Source: Agelaius tricolor | Lineage: Eukaryota; Chordata; Aves; Passeriformes; Icteridae | Length of the DNA: 64,000 bases | Direction: 5' to 3' | NCBI GenBank assembly: GCA_023055355.1 | Contig: JALJCS010000004.1 | Coordinates: 17,328,001 to 17,392,000, forward strand | The notes under the pieces: model-generated | The model's input: only the letters and a program-made list of their open reading frames with translations | The model's database searches: none | What the model was told of the DNA's origin: nothing | Position numbers and translations under genes: made by a program | Shown here: positions 11,100 through 23,100 of the stretch, piece by piece | Layout of the letters: every line of letters starts with the position of its first letter | Numbering within the stretch: position 1 is the first letter of the stretch

Positions 11100-14000
11100 C
11101 TGGCAACCAGGGCTCCTGACTAGGGGCCTGACAACTACCAGGTGAGGCAACACTCTCCCTTCTCCCAGATGTGGCCCAGGGACAAGTGTATGAAGAAACC
11201 TGTTTGAATTTGACAGTCCCCTGACACTCTGGGGAAGGTCATCCAAAAGATGCTGCTAAACATCACAACAAAAGTTATTTTATAAGCATCTGTTGGGTTA
11301 TGTTTGGATCTCTCAAAGTTGTTTACAACACTTTTGTGCAGTTCTAAGTTCTTCCCTCTACAGAGGAGAAACTCCCACAGCCTGAGCTAAGCTTGTGGCT
11401 GAGCAACCTGGCATGGTCCCAGGTGAGTGCAGGACACACAGACCAGGCACTCTGCCTTTAACAAACTGATGTCCCCTGGTCCTTATGGCCTGTGTTCCCT
11501 TCCAATTCATGTATGTAATTGTTGATTACATTCATGTAATTGTTGATTAAAGAGCAGCTGCAATCTCTTCCATGGAAAAATAATTTTAGGGAACTGTGAA
11601 GAGTATTTTTAGTTACAGAGGTAGAAACAAGGAGAAGGAGCCAGCATCCTGTTAGCAAGTCACTTTGTGCAGACCCTCATGAGGCCCTCTTTGGACCACT
11701 CATACTACACAGAATGCTCTTTGACAGCAGTAAGGTTATTAAAAGGGCACCTGCAATGCAGCATGCAGAAAGAGGCCGCAATACTCAAAGCAATGCTGTT
11801 TAGGTCTTCTACAATAATCTTTTCCTTCTCTGTACCAAAGAATACTCACCTTAGTTTCTTCTATCTTACCTGAGTTTTTTATTCATTTCACACTATATGG
11901 CCTTCCGGTTATCCAGGGTGCAACTCTCTTTTCATAGAAAAAGGATGCATCAGAAGTGATTATGAAAATTGATTTGATTCTTTTAATTTTTACCACTGCT
12001 GTCCTATGGTCTTTGTCTTGATTTCTTATGGATCCAATGAAGACTGATTCGCTCCTGCAGCACTGTATTCACTCCTGTGTAGCTGCAGCTGCTGTAGGGA
12101 TCTTCTAAGTGTGGCACAAGGTGTTTAGTGGCAAAAACAGAGGGCAGGGACTGGCATCTGCTTACACTGGTTCTGCCATTGAAGAGACCACAGCTGAATG
12201 AGGCTCACTGACAGGGTAAGTCACCAACACTGTCCTGAGTCTGAGCTCAGACCCAGCCATGAAGCACGTTTCTGAGTCAGATTCATTTGTACAGATAGAG
12301 AGATGGTTAGCTCTAACTTTTCAGTTGCAAACACAACTACTGTATGCCTACAAAAGCAGACAGGGGAAGGACCTAATGCTCAAATATAACCTTCTGAGAG
12401 CTGAGTCACCTGTTCTGCATGAATTTGTTGACAGCCATGGTACCTTCTCGAAGGAAAGACAAAAAATCTTTTCTACTTATTTATGCAGAAACAGATGATT
12501 ATACAACCCATCCTCAGATATCACAGTAATTTAAAAAAACAGTAAACAATTGAACAAACAGGCAGATTTAGTTCCAGAAACAGATGCAAAGTGGGAAAGC
12601 GAAGCTTTCATATGTGCATCTGCAGAGGCTTTGTCCTGTGCCAAGATCGGTGTTATTTGCCCATCTTAGTTTTCAAATGTACTGCTTATGATTTCCAAAG
12701 CTTGTCAGAAAATTGAGAGAAAAATAGGAGGACCTGTAAGAAGTCTTGCTCTGCAGCCATCTGATGCTCTAGACATGTGGACTACCATTTTCTGCATTAA
12801 GACAAAGTTTGTGCAAGGAAAGATCTAGCTATCAAAAGGTGTTAAACCTGCTACAGAAAGCTGGCTAATTTAATAAGTGGAGAACCAGAAATTATTGCAG
12901 TCTTTTCACAGAAGACTTATTAACTGCATATGTGCAGCAATCCATTTGCTTGGTTTCAAGAATGTTTGACACAGGCCCCTGAAGGTCTTTCTATCCTTCT
13001 TTTATGAAACTGGGATATTTATTGCTGATCATAATAACTCAGGGATTCAAACCATCACTGCCAGGAGCTGTAGGCTGCTTAAACCTACATCCCCCTATCT
13101 TATAATTTCATGTCAACATTAATTCTCTGAATAGTGAGAATGTAGGGTGTGAAGAGCAAACACTTTGATTGCCACTGGAAACTCATGGGATATGGGAAAT
13201 AGTGAAAAATGGCCATCTGTCTCTGACACAGTGTTCCCAGCACAGGGCTCTCTGTCCGTCACTGTGGGTGAGTTCATGCCTCCAACGACAGCAGCTTTGC
13301 TCTCTGACCCAGCAGCAGATTCCCAAATGCCAGCAAACACAAGAGGCAAGGCAAAGTCAACACACACACTAGCAGTGTCAATAGAGAGCTTCTTTCTGAG
13401 GAGGAGGCACAGGCCATAGTGTTTTGCTACTCTATTGCTGGTGTATTTTAGCCTGTGAGCCCTGACAGAAGTGCTAGCTGCCAGGGGGCTCGTACACACT
13501 GTGCAGCACCTCTCTGGAGAGCAAAGGGCAAAAATGCTGAAGACAGAGGAGATGAGCCACATCTCACAACTCTGCAGTCTCTTTAAAAACATGGAGGAAA
13601 GTGGAGAACTGTTTGTGGATGTGTTTGTTCAAAGATGCACACAGCCCACCTTAAAAACCCAGACATCTGTTTAGGTCATTCTGTTGTTCTTACATCTGAG
13701 AAGCTTAAATCAAGCATTTACAAGGTTTGATTCACAGAAACTAAGATATACAAGGAATTTCTAACCAAAGTAGCCACAGTCCTGTGTGTCTCTTTAAGTG
13801 TTTCTAGACAAATCCCTGTTTGCAGCCTTTGTGCACGAGCATGGTTTACTTTTAGCTCTGGAAGCAGTGACTCCAAACAAAGGCATTGCCTTTCACATAT
13901 GCTCTTGTTTATGGGACATGGTGTTCACTTTTTTAAAATACAGTCCTAGGTCAGTGGACTGAAGGAGATCGGTCACTGCCAAGGACTTTAAAATGTGTTT

Positions 14001-14420
14001 TGTCAATAAAGGTTACCTTGACCCAAAGTGTCCTCTAACAAGGCAATAAGTCAACATAACTGTCCACCCTGCAATGCTTTTTCATGAGGCTACTCAGGGT
14101 GAAATTAATTTCCACCTGTGGTAAGTAGACTCTAAAGCCAGAAAAACAATCTTATTATGTAAAACCACATTTGAGAGAGTGTTTGCCATGTTCTTGTGTT
14201 TCAGCTAATTACATGAGACCAAAGTAGATACATTTATTCTGGCCCTAGTTTCCAAATGTCAAACTGTGCTCCTATCATTGTTTTGGAGCAAAATTCTTAA
14301 ATCCCTTCGATCCACTTCCAGTATGATTAGACTACTCATCTTCCAGAACATAATTTCCTGAGAATCACAGTTTGCAGAAATAAAGCCATTTTCCAGAGGA
14401 TATCTATTTACCTGGACAAA
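11100..14420. other. Intergenic DNA with a 21-bp duplication
   Basis: Unique-looking sequence. A two-copy tandem duplication of ATGTAATTGTTGATTA sits at 11513-11549 with a period of 21. The minus-strand frame at 13119-13592 (157 codons) overlaps plus-strand frames, lacks any domain and is rejected as a gene. The stretch 14100-14220 has several homeodomain-like ATTA words but nothing decisive. Confidence 0.5.
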
Positions 14421-14423
14421 AAT

Positions 14424-15257
14424 GAGAAGTGGCTGCACAAGAACCTCCCAAAGTTCAACTAGTCCAGGTACAAGGTGCTGCACCTGGGTGAGGACAATCT
14501 TAAGTATGAGCACAGACTGGGAGAACAGCCCATAGATAGCAGCCCTGCAGAGCAGGACTTGGGGTTTATCAAGGATGAAAGCTGGACATGAGCCATGTGA
14601 GCTGGACATGACACTGTGAGGTCACAGCCCAGAGAGCCAAACGTGTCCTGGGCTGCATCCAAAGCAGCGTGGGCAGCAGGGGAGGGAGGGGATTCTGCCC
14701 CTCTGCTCTGCTCTGGTGAGAGCCCACCTGGAACCCTGCATCCAGCTCAACACAAGAACAACTTGGACTTGTTAGGGTGAATCCAAAGGACACCACAAAG
14801 ATGATCAGAGGGGTGCAACAGCTCTCCTATTAAGACAAGCTGAGGGAAATGGGGCTGTTCAGTCTGAAGAAAGAGAGGGCTTCAAGGAGACCTAACTATG
14901 GCCTTCCAGTACCTAAAGGGTGCTTATAAAAAGGAAAAGGAGGGACTTTTTATAAGGCCAGATAGTGACAAGGCAAGAGCCAACAGTTTTAAACTAAAGA
15001 AGAGCAGGTTTAGAGTAGCTGTTAGTTCTTTACTCAGATGGTAGTGAAGAACAAGAGCAGTTGCCCAGAAGAATTGTGGATGCCCCATCCCTGGAAGTGT
15101 TTAAGTCCAGGTTGAATGGGGCTCTGAGGAACCTGGTCTGGTGATGAGTATCCCTGTCCATGGCAGGGAGATTGGAACTAGATGACTTTTAAAGTGCCTT
15201 CCAACCCAAACCATTCAGTGTTGGGTCTATAATTCTAGACAATAGTTCTGTAATTCT
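14424..15257 (+). mobile_element. CR1 LINE, 5'-truncated, sense on plus
   Basis: The text follows the CR1 consensus I know in order: a tract reading CTGCACCTGGG near 14480, a CCCTGCAGAGCAGGACTTGG word near 14541-14560, GGAGGGAGGGGATTCTGCCC near 14682, the GCCCAGAAGAATTGTGGATG word near 15063 and the closing GATGACTTTTAAAGTGCCTT near 15181. It ends in ATTCT-type 3' microsatellite units near 15230-15257. It holds only the 3' part of ORF2 plus the 3' UTR. It carries a small internal duplication (AGCTGGACATGA near 14580 and 14600) and frameshifts, so it is inactive. Confidence 0.93.
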
Positions 15258-18200
15258 ACTTGTGCTTGGTCTGCAGGACAATCTGTGGATCTCAACAAGA
15301 AGTACTGTGCATTTTTCTTCTATTCCACTCTGAGAACAGATTTACCCATAATGCTAGTGCAACTTGCATGTTCATTTGCAAAAAAGGATCCCACACACAG
15401 TTTTAAAGAAATCACTGCATGCATACTTGTGCCTTTTTACAAAATGCGCACATACCTGCAGGTGATTTTTCAATAATCTACGTCTGTAAATATGTGCATC
15501 TGTATGTCCATAAAATCAGCTCATGCACCTGCACTCTGGCGAAGGTCAGGGCAGAGCTAATGAAGATTCCTTGCAGAATCCATCTCATGAAGGTGAAGAA
15601 TTCATACTGGTAAGGCTCTGAGAAGTGACTGATCACCTGTTGTGACTTTTTAGACAACACTGTCACAACTGTGTGTCAGGTTACAATTCACATCTCTGTT
15701 TTTTCTGAGTATATTTGATCAATTCAAGATCTGTATGAGTATACTCAAGTGGATGAGATTTTTGCCTGACAAAATCTCCTTGAAAACAATTTTGCTCTCC
15801 TCCCTGGCTGCTGTCCCCAAGCAGGGGTGAGAGCTATGGATGCCTCCTCTCTCCATTTTTTAAGCCTTGAGTGGGCACGAGGACTGTGTCCAAACTCATG
15901 CAGTACAACAGAGAAGTTAGACAGACCTTCACAGTGGGCAGAGTGGCAGCTTTCACAGTTAATGCTGCAGAATTTCAAAGGGTGTTAGTGTAGCTACTGA
16001 GAGACTGACCTCCAAATTCACATTTACAAACTGCTTCTAAACACATGGTAATTATGCAGCTTACACAGAAAGTTCAGCACCTACTGCCCACTGCCAGGGT
16101 GCTTCACTGAGAAGGCTTCAATGAGGAAAACAAGGAGAGAGTCCTTTGTATTTTGGATTCCAGCTCTTGCAGTGTATTTTGTGCCTGAAAAGTCAGCACT
16201 GGAAACAGTTATTGGGATGTGAATGATGATGGTCCTGCTGCCCCAGTACCCTGAGCAGCACACGGTCTGTGGCCAGTACCTTCTGTAATTGCAGAGGGTT
16301 ATTTTGCAGCATGTTGCTAATCAAGTGCCAGCTTCCTTGTGTGCTCACAGAAAAGGAAACCAAGGTTTTGTTTTCTTCCTCTCATGATCATAAGCAGCCG
16401 TTGTTTTCACAGGGCTCTCGAGGAAAGGGACAAACAACGATGTAAATTGTGCAATTTTCACAGTATTACTTCTGTAATTTCCCTCAGCTGCCTGAAACCT
16501 CTTATGCTCTAAAGAGAAAGCAACAAGGCAGGACAATTTGTACATAAACAGGACTGTGCAGTGTTAGATGAGCAAAAGCCAAGCTAAATATCATAACTAG
16601 ATGCTGTCCTAATCATCAGTTACTGTGGGAGGCAGGAAGCTGTTTTCTCTCTGCAAGCATTGCTGCTGTTGGGGGTTTATTTATCAGCACTTTGTATCCA
16701 GGAATAAGAAGCTGCTCATTGAAAGAACTGTTACTGTTTTCGAGCTACCTTAACTTATTCCCACCCTCCATCCCCCTTCCCACCCTTTTCCCCCCACCAT
16801 GCCCCTCCTACCAGCACACCACCCTCATCTCTTGGGCACGGCATTTTGCCTGGATAAAGTTTTGTCTTTGACCCAGGGAGAGACTAAGATTTCACCAGAG
16901 TACAAGAGTAGAAGGAAATGGTATAATTCTCTCACGCCAACAAGTAAAGTCAGCTTCAAGTATTTTCCAAATTAGTGGAAACTAATAAATATGAATATGA
17001 TTTCTCAGAGCTCTTCATAAATGCTGAATATACTCAATATGATTAAATAATAAACAACAATGCTGGCGAGTTTGCATTTGGTCTGCTGTAGCAATAACAT
17101 GGTGTGCTGCCAGCAACAGCACAGAATGCAATGCTGGGAGAGCAGGAAACTAGTGGGAAAGAAAAAAAAATATTCAAGCCTTGCCCTTTATGCTTTGCTG
17201 ATGGGGAAAAATAAATGAAGAGCACAACCTTTCACGAAGGGCTGACTCTGGGATCACTCTGAAGGGGCTGGACCATGCATGAATCAGTAGAGCAAGAGGT
17301 GAAGGCTCAACTGCTGCACAGAAATAGCCCTTCAGCAAAATGGGCACTGGTTCTTTATCTCCTCATTACTAATCCTGCCACATAGATCTGATATCATAAT
17401 CCCTTTCCTTCTTTTATGTCTTAATTTCTTCCCCAGCTTTCAATCTCTAGTAAAAATACATTGGCCAGAAGGGTGAGAAACTGAATTTGGCCTAAAGAGA
17501 CAGTGACCAAATGAGCAGCCTCTGATTTCCTAGAAGATGTAGCATCCTTCTCCTCTGTAAAGTTGTTTCTGCTTTAAATCAGTAAAAGCAAGAGTGGAAA
17601 CATAACAGTCAGTGCCAAGTATGGGGTTTTAATTTTTAAACTATTTCTCTCAAGAGTCTGATCAGTTTGTGGCTAGCTCTTTGCTCCCAGAGGTCAAGGA
17701 CAAGTGAAAAATATCACTGCACGTCTTGCATGAGTCTATGGCCTGTAGGACAAGGAGGGAAGAGAAGTGGGAAAGGTGGACAGTGCATGGCAGGAGAGGA
17801 CCAGCACCACTGGGCTGCCAGTGTGCAAAGCACTTCTCAGCTGTACTCCTGCAGCCCGTGACACCCCGGGCAGCCTCACAAGGAACATGAGGATCTTGGG
17901 ATTCTTTCCAGCACTAGTTTCACACTTCCCTGCAGGCCAGCAGTGCAATGCTTGAATCAGTACTTTTTAAAGCTGTGGCAGGAGGAAGGGCTCTCTCTGG
18001 GGTCACACCAAAGCAGTGGTGCTTTTTTTCAGTACTGCTCTCAAGACATTGGGAAATTCATCCTGTGAACTTGCGTAGTCATGCAGTCATGGCATTTGAA
18101 TAAACATTGTTCTTTTCTCACTTGGATTAGCTCTCCTCACTGAAACCACATCCACTTTTTATGCTGGCTGCCTGTCCTGTAAACTAACACAGAGATGTCT

Positions 18201-19378
18201 TAAAAAAACCTCAGGGGACCTTTAGTGAGTAGCCTGCTAGTTACTTTCTTCTTCTCCATTCCCATGAGAATAGACAACAATATCCTGTGAGGAATTACTA
18301 CTGCACTCTCATTTTCATTTTTGCCTTCCTTTTCTCACCCTCTTCAGTTCACAGCATCTCTCTGTTTATGCTTCCTACCATGCTACTGTAGCATGCAGCT
18401 ACCTCCCCCTCTCAAAACAGCCATGACAGCTTTGTCTCCCTTTCCTATTAACAACTGCATCCATGCTGCACTCTAACATCCTAACATCATTGGTGTAGCG
18501 TGTGTGGTGGGCCATCTGAACGTACACATGCTATCACCACTTCTCCTACTGGTGGAGCTGTGATTGTTGAGGCTTGCCATGGCAACAGCATGCACAGGAA
18601 CACTAATGCTTCCTTGCAAGCTGACAGTCCTTGGAAGTGAGTTAGACACCACAGCCACAGTCATCTCCTCATAAAGTCCCAGATTTGCACCCCATAAGCA
18701 ACATACCAGGGAGAAATCCAGCACTCAGAGATGGTAGACAGGTGGGAACAGTCAATGAGACTTTTCTTTCTAGAAATGCCACCAGATTTGTGGTCTTCCT
18801 TGCAAGGAAATATCAATCTAACTTTGCTACCCTCTAAGATTTTCACAACCTCTAAGACTTTTGTGTTAGAGGAAAATATTCTTGCATCTCTTCAGATGGG
18901 AATGGCCAAGTGAGTCTTGCTTAGCTCAGAGAGCAGGTGAACTGGCTTACTATTCTGTCCCTTAAAAACATGCCTTAAGTGTACAAGATGTAAGTCATAA
19001 TAATCATCTATTTATCAGCAACAATCAAAAAGGCCTTTAAAAAGATAAAAAATACAGCAAAAGTCAGCATATTGCTATTTACCAGACTTACCAAAGAACA
19101 AGTTGTACACATAACAAATGCAGTATTGCCTCCATAAATAGTCAGGTGACAACCATGGAGACCACAGGAACACTTGCATGAGGGAGAAACAAGCCTTTGT
19201 TCCAAGCCTTGAGAAGAACTTTATAGTTCTCAGTTTGGGCATGTACCCATGGAATTCATATGCAGACAAGATGGGTAAGGCATCTGTGTAGCTGGATATG
19301 TGGCAAAGACTTTGTTAACAATCTCTGCCCTAGGTTGTTTGTAAAGGCAGATATTTGAGGTAGTAGTTAAAAACCAAG

Positions 19379-19413
19379 AGTAGGTGACAGAAGGGTCACA
19401 GTAGGTGACAGAA
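19379..19413. repeat. Direct duplication, period 21 bp
   Basis: AGTAGGTGACAGAA occurs at 19379 and again at 19400, separated by GGGTCAC. It is a slippage-type duplication. Confidence 0.85.
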
Positions 19414-19782
19414 AAATACGTTGGTATTTTTCTCTCAGACTAATTAACGGGCTTATACATACAGGTTAAAAGAAGAGTTGCCCTTGGAAACAATTCAATA
19501 TGAGATGGAGGCTAGCTTGAATGAGACAGCAGTGTGTCTTGTTGCCTACCCTGCAAATATTGCCACTCAGTCTACACCAGAAAATCATGCCCCAGGCTCC
19601 AGTGCCTTAACATTCTCCTTGCTCCAGCAGTTGGTTTTTTTTCTTGTGCGGTAATGGAATTTAAGAAAAATCACTACCTCCTATGGCAGTTGGAAGGTCC
19701 CTTTTCAAAGGCCCTTCACTTTCTCTTCCAAGTGCTTTTATAGGGTTTCACATTGCTCAAAACTTGCATAACATTGTCAAGG

Positions 19783-19928
19783 TGTCACAGGTGGAGTGGG
19801 AGCTTCACACAAAGTTTATTAGGGAAGCCATGCTGCTGAGCCACAAGGACCCCCTTGCATTCCAAACTCCTGCTCAGAGAGGAGCCTGGGTGCAGTTAGA
19901 CTCAACCTTACCCCTAGACTTTGTCACA
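19783..19928 (-). mobile_element. LTR-like fragment (tentative)
   Basis: The segment begins TGTCACAG and ends TTTGTCACA, so it has TG...CA ends with short imperfect inverted repeats. On the minus strand it holds an AATAAA followed by a short stretch to the end, as an R-U5 portion would. No convincing target-site duplication flanks it, and about 146 bp is short for an LTR. It could equally be chance or an old fragment. Confidence 0.2.
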
Positions 19929-20076
19929 GCTTAAGAAACTTTGTCCAGCAGGATTTAAAGATGGCAAATCAGATGTATTTATATAACACGAATTATTAAT
20001 GATTGGACAAAAGACCTTAAACAGAATTATTTGTATAAAAGCTACACAGTATAAAAGCTAAAACTGCTAGAAAGAT

Positions 20077-20158
20077 GGATAGGATAGGATAGGATAGGAT
20101 AGGATAGGATAGGATAGGATAGGATAGGATAGGATAGGATAGGATAGGATAGGATAGG
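20077..20158. repeat. (AGGAT)n pentanucleotide microsatellite, about 16 units
   Basis: Perfect AGGAT units run from 20081 to 20155, with a partial unit on each side. The array is uninterrupted, so it is probably length-variable in the population. Confidence 0.97.
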
Positions 20159-20159
20159 G

Positions 20160-23100
20160 GCCTATATTAATGCAGTTGTATTAAAGTAATTATATTAAAG
20201 CTGGCAAAAAGAAACAATTATTAAATAGAGATGTATGTAACTAACCTATATCAACACTTGTGGGCAGGTCTCTTTCTCCTAGCCTTGAGGACTATCTTTG
20301 GAGGGCATCCCCTTATCCAAGGGAGGAAATTTCATAAACACACTCCAAGAAGGAATACATTAGAAGAATCTAACTGTAAAAAGTGGACTGGACTTTTATG
20401 GTGTAAAGTGATATGACTCCCACTCATATGTCTTTAAATCATCTTAGCAGATTATCTGCCAAATCTTTGTCTCACTATGAGGATGTTAATTCAGAGTCAG
20501 TTGGCCAGGCTGCTTTTAGCATAATTCACCCAAAATAACACATGGCGAAGGCACCAAGTCAACAGAGTTCAACGCTCCACCTGCAACACTGTGTAAGATA
20601 ACCAGAAATCCTGAAGATGCAATCTGAGAAACAGACATTGTTTCCACATAAAACATGGCTTCCCTCACATATATACAGAAAATTTTCAGCTTGTACATTT
20701 TCTACAAGATTTTTGGCTAGCCATGATATTTAGGGAACATCAACAGTTGCCCCAAAACACAGTCAAACAATCTTAAGGTCAGCATGGTCATTGAGTACCA
20801 TGGCCTCTTCAGGACTGAGAGACTCCTGCTGAAACATGCTGTGAATTTCCAGTGATACTAGATACTAAGATAGTTGTGAGATGCTTTCTTTAGAACTCAT
20901 AACTATTTTAGTAAGCCTTTACCACCCTTCGCTTCAGAATATAAAATTGCAAAAGCAATGATTACAGTGCTAAGAAGAAGGAAAGAAAAATAAAGCTAAT
21001 AAATTATACCCAGTCTGAATAATCAGACAATTGTCAGACAGGTACAAATGAAACCACTCCATGTTAGACTTGTACAGGCATTGTCACGACACAACAAAAT
21101 TAGAGCTACCACATTACTGTATTTACGCAGGTTCACAAAAGAGTGTTCATAGTGGAGCACTACTTCCACCTATTTGGGTGTTCTTCTCAATGAAATAAAT
21201 TTGCAGAAATGCCCTTTTATAGTAGTGAACTTTATCAAATGGGATGTGTGCTGCTCTGTGAGTGTCTCGGAATAACCAGCCTAACTCCCATATATGTTGT
21301 GATAAAGGCTGTATACTCACTGAAAGAGTTACCTGGTTCTGGTGGCTAAGATGCAAGAGGAAAGAAGGCTCTGAGATTTTGATCAAAGCCATTTATGAAG
21401 AAATTAATTAATGTGCATAATCTGGCTGACCTGCAGGGATCTTTTTGTGCTGGAACTAGGTAAAATTTAAAATATCATAGTTAACTGCTAAAATGAAGCT
21501 ATGGTCCAGTCTTAGGCAACAGATAATTGCCCTAACATATTCATCTACCTCTAAAGTGAGGTAAAAAGAAAATGTTAAACAGCTCGTGACCGGTATTGAA
21601 CTAAGACCTGAGATGCATTGAAGAAATGTGTTTCACTCCAGCTGGCAGCTGAAGAAGGAGCCCAGAGTGGCTGAGATAAAACACCCTCCCTGTGTATATC
21701 AGGTGAGCTGGAGGGTGCCAAGATGTGGTGGCATGTAATGAGCCAAAAAAACCTTGCAGCAAGGCCAGAGTGCAAAATATTTAATGATCCACCCCATGTT
21801 TTGGCACTAAAACAACCAGAAATCATGAACTGGGATGCTGATAACAGTTTGTGGCAGAAACTGGGCAGCAACTCCCAACAGTGCCCACACCACCCACTCA
21901 AGGAAGGGAATAAATTCCCTCTTCTATGCACCTTGTTTTTCAAGACCATGCCAGTAAACTACTTGGCTGAGAAAGACATTTTGGACATTCTCAGAATCTG
22001 TGCATTTTTGAAGTGCATATTAGCAAAACACACATTCAGAGATTGTAAAGATAACCATTTAGCCTGAATACCAAATTGTAAGTTACAGGAGCTCTCTTGA
22101 TAGTAAGAGGTGACAGCATTATCCCAATCAAAACCAGACAACACTGCTAGCTAACACTGTTCCAAAAGAGATCAGCTCTTTATGAACTGCAGAATGAGAC
22201 ACACCTGTCACCTCAAACAGTTTACAAAGAAAGGCTTTGACCTGTCAAATAAGTGAGTGGACATTTAACCTCTCTCACTTTGAGCAATGAGAGCCACTGG
22301 GGTTTGTGATGCTGCCTGAGACAGACTTGTACTGTACTAGGACTGCTGTTCAAAGTCCTTATCTGCCACGTGAAAGCATGGTGAAACCAGTGGCACTCCT
22401 CATGCTCACTAAGCTGAAGAGACACATAAAAATATGCAAGCTTTTGCTGCATTCCAGGGAAAGATAGTGCTCTCGAGGCTGATCACATGTAGCTGCTGAC
22501 AGACTTTTTGCTGTGCTGATTGAGCTCACTTAGTGGAAATTTGGGTACCTGCAAAATTTGGGTACTTACAAAATTTTTGGGTACCTGCACCTGACATGTT
22601 TCTCAGCTTTGCAGACCAACCTGTGCATTTGCAAGTGGCTGCAATAATGTAATCTTTCATTATACTGTCTTCATAAAACTATTCAATAATCACTGGATGA
22701 AATGGATAACCAAAAGTACACAGCATGTGGAGACTGCTGATTTTTAACCAGCCCTATGTTGTGACCATGAAACACACTGTTCCTTAGCAAGTAAGGCTTT
22801 GAATGTCTAGCAAGCAGAACACACATGGAAGAGCTGCATGCAAGAGATACTGAGTTTTACAAGACTGACACAGCCTGATGAAGAACAGTGAATAATAATC
22901 ACTGAATAGAGTATTCACTGGGGACATGAGAAATATAAGTCCATGCTCTTTTCTAAATAATTTCTAGACATTCATTTGTGTGTGGTCTCATTAGAAATTC
23001 CCCAAGTGGGGATGATACATATATCCTGTGTCAGAAATTGCTTTTTGCATGACCTAGAAAAGACGTTTCTTGGATTATAATTTCTGCAAGGAAAGTAAAA

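Larger units (their letters stand above)
15258..20076. other. Intergenic DNA, mostly unique
   Basis: No gene was recognised. A C-rich stretch lies at 16757-16825. AT-rich regulatory-looking words occur at 16560-16740 and 16960-17060 (ATTA, ATAAA and TTATCAG strings) but no firm call can be made. A direct duplication of AGTAGGTGACAGAA lies at 19379-19413. Confidence 0.5.

Noticed and set aside
13119..13592. 157-codon minus-strand frame as a gene
   Set aside because: No recognisable domain or splice context, and plus-strand frames are open over the same DNA.
20077..20158. CRISPR-like or satellite array
   Set aside because: Units are 5 bp with no spacers; it is a plain microsatellite.
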